Origin: Dendrolimus kikuchii
Taxonomy: Eukaryota; Arthropoda; Insecta; Lepidoptera; Lasiocampidae
Length of the DNA: 64,000 bases
NCBI GenBank assembly: GCA_019925095.2
Contig: CM034392.1
Span: 24,184,387-24,248,386 of the forward strand
Direction: 5' to 3'
The notes under the pieces were generated by a model. It had not been told where the DNA came from. It was given only the letters and a program-made list of their open reading frames with translations, and made no database searches. The position numbers and the translations under genes are program-made. Each line of letters opens with the position of its first letter. Position 1 is the stretch's first letter. Positions 59,244 to 64,000 of this stretch are shown piece after piece.

Positions 59244-59679
59244 ATGAATACTACTCTCAGCCATCTGAAGGATCATTTAACCTCTACCTCTCGCTGCTAC
59301 AAAGATAATGATTCCAGCATGGCACTATCACTCTGTCACGATAAAATACAACAATACTACCGGTCATTTATGTGTATCAAAATAACTCAAAGGTCATCCG
59401 TCTGTCCTTTTATCAATCGACAAGAGCGTGCCCTTGCCGCGTCAAGTGCCGTGTCATTATGTAATTGTGCGTTCCGACAGTACTGCACGGTCAGCAAATT
59501 AATAGTGACACGTTGTGTTGAACTTGATTATATATGCGATGTTGTTTATAAAAAATTCCTTGTATTAAAAATAGTATTCTAAATAAACTTTTGCTTTTCT
59601 TTCTAAAATTTTATTGATTTTTTCGGGCAGTTTAGTAGAAAGGAGTTTTACTCGGTGTAAATATTAGAAAATAATAAGA
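59244..59679. other. Intergenic, undefined
   Basis: A 112-codon ORF runs through here (59244-59582) but has no recognisable domain; its start abuts the element end. Confidence 0.4.
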
Positions 59680-59712
59680 CTACGTTTTAACGGTTTTAAG
59701 CGCGGTAATTTA
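59680..59712 (-). repeat. CGCGCTTAAAACCG repeat end
   Basis: CTACGTTTTAACGGTTTTAA then GCGCGGTAATTTA, reverse of the 7245 block. Confidence 0.6.
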
Positions 59713-59774
59713 TTTGATTTTTATTATTCCGGCGTTTCGGCCAATTTCAGTAGCCATGATCAAGGAAGACAAAG

Positions 59775-59990
59775 ATGTCAAGTGGCAATAAGTATTGTTA
59801 AAGTTTTATTTAGCCTACCGCCAACTTGTTCATTTTAATTATTTAGTTTTAATTTTGTTTATGGTTATTATTTACTCTATGGGAGCCTAATCTAATTTAC
59901 CACCGCTTCACAACATGTTATGGCTTGAACAGAAGCAGCGGCGCAATGAACTCTTGAGCAAACATGCCTAGCTCTAATAATTTTATATAG
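59775..59990 (+). repeat. Direct repeat unit 1, contains module X
   Basis: AAGATGTCAAGTGGCAATAA, TTTATTTAGCCTACCGC, GAGCCTAATCTAATTTA and AACATGCCTAGCTC align with 60745-60960. Confidence 0.7.
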
Positions 59991-60744
59991 TACTGCCTGA
60001 TACCCCCCCGCTTCGCGTGCCTTAAAATCCGTTCTTAGCTGACCTCTACTTGGCGAAAGGAAGTTCCATGCCAAATTTGAAGTCTATAGGTATTACAGTT
60101 CCTGAGATATCGTGATGAGTCACTATATAAATGGATTTGAATTATATATATATATAGATTAAAATGGGTGGAAGGAAAAATAAAATAAATTATCAATCAA
60201 GTTGGTTTGTGTTCCGTTGTACGCAGAAAGAGCTCACAGTGTCTTGAGGTCTGCCAGTTGGTTTTTGCTAGGTTTGGGTCTTAATAGTTTTGATGATATG
60301 TATACAAGTCGCGAAAACTTAAGAAAATATTATGTAAATATTGGAACTTTAACCTGTTGCGAAAATGCATACAACATACTGTATTATTGTCAAGGTTGGA
60401 CAGATCCGTATTACTGAGTCGTGATGGAAAAATACATGTACACAAATCGTTCTTGATAATATCAAATAATGGCTATTTAATTGACCCATGCGCACTGAAC
60501 AAATTATAGTTAACTTTTATAAAGAGTAGTGCTTACATACACATGTAATTATAGGCAGAATACAAACCCATCAAAGTTGTATTTAGAAAGAGATCAAATT
60601 TTAAATACTATGAAAGTGGGTTTTTATTGGTTTAAATTTTGTTTCATAAGTCAAGAACTGACTCTGATGAAGTAGCCAAAGCCCTCAAGTCTTTATAATC
60701 GGGCCAGTGGCGTAGTTTGTCTTAGACGGGCCCTCTATCAAAAC

Positions 60745-60960
60745 GGAAGACGAAGATGTCAAGTGTCAATGAGGATAGTTAAAGTTTTTATTTAGCCTAC
60801 CGCTATCTTGTTAATTTATAATTTTTGTTTATTATTTACTCTATAGGAGCCTAATCTAATTTAAAACCACTTCGCAACATGTTGTGGATTGAAAATAAGA
60901 AGCGATGTAAGAAACTCTTAAGCAACAATGCCTAGCTCTAATAATTTTGTTGCAAAAATT
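60745..60960 (+). repeat. Direct repeat unit 2, contains module X
   Basis: Same orientation as unit 1, about 970 bp downstream. A second shared stretch, TATACAAGTCGCGAAAACTT (60301-60320), ties the intervening DNA to 48.6 kb. Confidence 0.7.
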
Positions 60961-60994
60961 ACATATTTAGATATAGTGTTAAAATTCTTACTAT

Positions 60995-61469
60995 TGTTAC
61001 AGCTTAGCCCCCCGACAAATATAAAATCCACGAAGCACGCTATTACCTGTCGGCATTTGAACCAATTGTAATACCTTTATGATTGTGTTCTTTTGTTTAC
61101 TTGTTTATTGGTTATTGTGGAGAACAGTCTATTGTACTCGTTTATGGCCGTTTGCAAGCATAATTAGTCAGGTGTGCGGATTACGATTTCTAGGAAATTA
61201 AGTCGACGATACCGGCCGGCACACTTATATTTGTGAAGTATAAAACGACGGCAGGATGGAGAGAGGAGGCAGTCAAAGCGATAACACAAGCGAGGCAAGA
61301 CGTGTGTACATCTAGTGACGGACTTTGCGCGTGTTATTGAATTGGGCATTACATTTGGAGTTATTGCGTCCGGTTATATTTGTACCTGTGTTATACGTGT
61401 TTGTATAGTTCTAATAAATTCTATAGTAATTCCAACGGCATTTTTAATTCGAGTCCCGCACTCGTAACA
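60995..61469 (+). mobile_element. Solo LTR, family L
   Basis: TGTTACAGC to ACTCGTAACA; flanks CTAT and GTAT match in 3 of 4. TATAAA at 61239-61244, AATAAA at 61413-61418. Confidence 0.83.
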
Positions 61470-62212
61470 GTATTAAAGATCAGTATATATTTTCGTTATG
61501 CCCTTATAACATTTCCAACTCTCTTCATCTATCCCGTGTGAGGACCATAACTTAATTTGAGTTTCTATCAAAAAAGAAAAGCATTAATTTCACTATAGTA
61601 TGTAATAATTCGTTCAAAACAACCCTCGTACATTCTTGGTTTTTTTTGTTGTTGTACATTAATGTTTCTGTTTATGCCTACGTGCTTTGGACTCTTTAAT
61701 CACTGCCATCCCCGCATTCTAATTGCCGTGACGGTCACGGTGGATAAAAAATGATCCTTTCTGGACTCCAGGAATGCGTATTAGATAAAATCACTAGGGG
61801 CGACGAAGATGAGGTTTATTCGAAAACGAAGCCGAATTTTCGTCTCTTTCGTAGTCACCTCCGCCTATGGACGTTGCTGACCTGGAAGAAATTTTATGAT
61901 GCCCTTCTTATGTAGGGCACTTATTTACATGATTCCATCTCATGAAATATGAGTGAATGAATTACTGTGAATTCATTCGCTCTCAATTTGTTTATATGTA
62001 TATGATACGCATATTAATGAACGTGATGTACCTAGATTCATTTATCTCGAAAAATGACATAGATTCTACGAAATACATCTAATGTTTACACGAGTAAAAC
62101 TGAGTGTATTAATCATATTTATGCCAGCATTTGTTGTACCTAAATTAAATCTTTTGCTGCAGAATTCGATATGATATTATTTTATTATGCTGTTATTATG
62201 ATTATAATAATA
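61470..62212. other. Intergenic, undefined
   Basis: Holds CCGTGACGGTCACGG (61726-61740), a 15-bp inverted repeat. Otherwise nothing recognised. Confidence 0.4.
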
Positions 62213-62350
62213 ATAATAACAGCCCATAAACGTCCCACTGCTGGGCTCAGGCCTCCCACTATCGGTGAACCGATAGTATCCACCACGCTTGTCCAAGGCG
62301 GCATGGCAGGTGTGACACATCGGTTATCTCGATGTTTTCCTTCATCGTTG
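62213..62350 (-). mobile_element. tRNA-derived SINE, family B, 5'-truncated
   Basis: Tail side is (ATA)n then ACAGCCCATAAACGTCCCAC; continues through CCACGCTTGTCCAAGGCGGC to TCGATGTTTTCC. The tRNA-like head is missing. Confidence 0.72.
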
Positions 62351-63076
62351 TTAGAAGTTTATCCATAGGTTATATAAATTAACAGAAAACTATGTTTACA
62401 TGTACTTGAAACTAAATAAACAACAAGATGTAAACTACATTAAAAACAATTTAAAGTTTATCCTAAATTACTACTTTTACCTCTGTTTTGCAATTTTTTA
62501 TATAGAAAAATGTGACATTTAACAACAATTTTTTCGAATTACTAAAATAAATCGTTACAGAATAATTCTGAGAAAAGCTATTGTCTCTTTTTGATCGGTG
62601 CAGTGGAGCAAAATCAATCTTATACCAAACTGTCGGCTTTACGACGAATTTTCGGCTTCTGACATAAGCGAAAATGTTACAGCACTAGGAATCAAGTCGT
62701 GAGTGCAGGAGGTCCGTCGTGATTGAGGGCCGAAATGCTTTAACTCTTTATGGGCGTTTTTTGGAGTAATTTTAATGGTAGCCGGAGAAAATTATCTTGG
62801 AAAGGTCCTGTGTGTTAGGACGATGTACGGACGCATTATACGTAACATTGTGTGAATACTTTCGTAACAGAAAATGTGTTTTAAATAACTGTTTTGGTGA
62901 AGGTTTATCAGTGTTGAGAAAATTTTCTAATTTTAAAAGCATCAAAGGACTATACATAAGAAGTCATTTAATTTCAAGATTTGTTAACGGAAAATATGTT
63001 AAAACAGTGTTTAAAATATATATATTACCTAAGCATTATTTAGCATTGTGTCCGTGATAATAGTATCATATCTCGT
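62351..63076. other. Intergenic, undefined
   Basis: No repeat matched. ORFs near 62772-63057 on both strands have no recognisable domain. Confidence 0.4.
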
Positions 63077-63112
63077 TACGTATATGTACTATTATAATAG
63101 TACATATACGTA
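63077..63112. repeat. Perfect 36-bp palindrome
   Basis: TACGTATATGTACTATTA is followed immediately by its exact reverse complement, with no loop. Lies 3 bp before the Helitron at 63116. Confidence 0.9.
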
Positions 63113-63115
63113 TTA

Positions 63116-63459
63116 TCATTATATTAATACGTGAAGCAAAAACTTTGTACCCCTTTTTACGAACATTGCGCGGACGGAGGAGTATGAAATTTCGCACACA
63201 TATAGTTTATATAAAGAAGGAGTGCAGAATGCTAATATTTTTTTTTTTAAATTATGCATAAAAATACGTTAAATCAATAAAAAAAACATTACACACACTA
63301 CCATGTATTTGACACACACACGCCCATATACTCTTTTATTTATTGTTAAAGTCAAATCAACTGTGATTATAGAAGTCTTTGACAACAGAACCTTAATAAT
63401 GTTCAAACTTATAATTTAAATTAATAATGGTCGAATTTCGACCACTGGGCGACCACTAA
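63116..63459 (+). mobile_element. Helitron family H3, uninterrupted copy
   Basis: 344 bp; starts TCATTATATTAATACGTGA after an A and ends GGGCGACCACTAA before a T. It lacks the two insertions found in the 38.9- and 46.3-kb copies, so it approximates the empty site. Confidence 0.8.
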
Positions 63460-63802
63460 TATATATATATATATATATAGATAGGTAATAAGCTATCTAA
63501 CCTATCTTTCTTAAATATATATAATAGAAACATATTAAATGAATTTTCAAGAGGTTTGTTATATATATACTTTAGATATCATGGTGGTAAATAATGTAAA
63601 GCTTAATACAAAAATGATTAATCGAATTATTAAGTTAATATACATTACAATTTACATAAAAAAGTGTATACTTAAAACAGATGTTATTATCTAGTGACTT
63701 TTTTGAAAATATTAAAAAAAAAATGTGTACATATTATTGATATGTATTTGGAAATAATAGTAAATAAATGTTTCATGATTGCTATTATTAAATGTAATAT
63801 TA

Positions 63803-63929
63803 TTATTGTTTCAGGTAATACTTCAAAGTCTTGGAAGCATCATCGATGCAATCTACAGCCTGATAAGTAACTTTATGTATAACATGAGCACCAAGCACAA
63901 AATCCATTCCAGAATAAACAGATTTAACA
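63803..63929 (-). CDS. Putative last coding exon of a gene running off the right edge
   Basis: On the minus strand, a frame reads VKSVYSGMDFVLGAHVIHKV, TYQAVDCIDDASKTLKYYLKQ and then stops at 63803-63805. Amino-acid composition is ordinary and protein-like, unlike neighbouring AT-rich frames. A possible splice acceptor, TTTCTAAG on the minus strand, precedes the exon at 63930-63937, giving a one-base phase overhang. The family is not recognised; the mix of hydrophobic and polar residues suggests a small soluble domain end. The pyrimidine tract before the acceptor is weak, so the left boundary of the exon in gene orientation is uncertain, and the frame could also be chance. Confidence 0.45.
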
Positions 63930-64000
63930 CTTAGAAATATTTTTAGATTTTTGTTTTTTTTTAATTTTTCATGCGTCTAGCGCGACTCCTAGCCCATTGG

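Overview
The window looks like one AT-rich, repeat-dense stretch of an insect nuclear chromosome, most likely from a butterfly or moth. I base that on the repeats: many short TC...CTAG Helitrons inserted between A and T, a roughly 310-bp poly(A)-tailed SINE-like family, tRNA-headed SINEs, RTE-type LINE ends with (CATA)n tails, and a BEL/Pao remnant. The species cannot be told from the sequence alone.

Only three places look like host genes. The clearest are two intronless, tandem, same-strand paralogues at 27050-28714 and 29264-30925. They encode 554- and 553-residue cytosolic leucine-rich-repeat proteins resembling LRRC74A/B, and they sit in a quiet island (about 26.3-31.3 kb) with little recognisable transposon sequence. 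At the right edge (63803-63929, minus strand) I see what looks like the last coding exon of a gene running out of the window.

Almost everything else is transposon-derived. Left part (1-26 kb): a long LINE ORF with reverse transcriptase and RNase H cut by the window start, then SINE-like copies, LINE C-terminal fragments, a decayed BEL/Pao element (14688-16690) with two identical 111-bp LTR pieces, two solo LTRs of one family (18779, 24855) and a canonical Helitron (22867-23303). Right part (31-64 kb): four more solo LTRs of the same family, five (CATA)n-tailed LINE ends, several with clear target-site duplications, a second truncated copy of the first LINE (49727-50720), three copies of one Helitron family of which two are interrupted by other transposons, and a paired GC-rich, hairpin-rich repeat at 37.3-38.1 kb and 58.6-59.2 kb.

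The layout records successive insertions: a LINE inside a SINE-like copy (56.3 kb), a MITE inside a Helitron (46.3 kb), a Helitron inside a Helitron (38.9 kb), and a Helitron carrying pieces of two other repeats (55.1-55.8 kb). No CRISPR array, rRNA, free-standing tRNA gene or obvious viral gene was found. Repeat relationships are by-eye alignments within the window; names above family level are inference.
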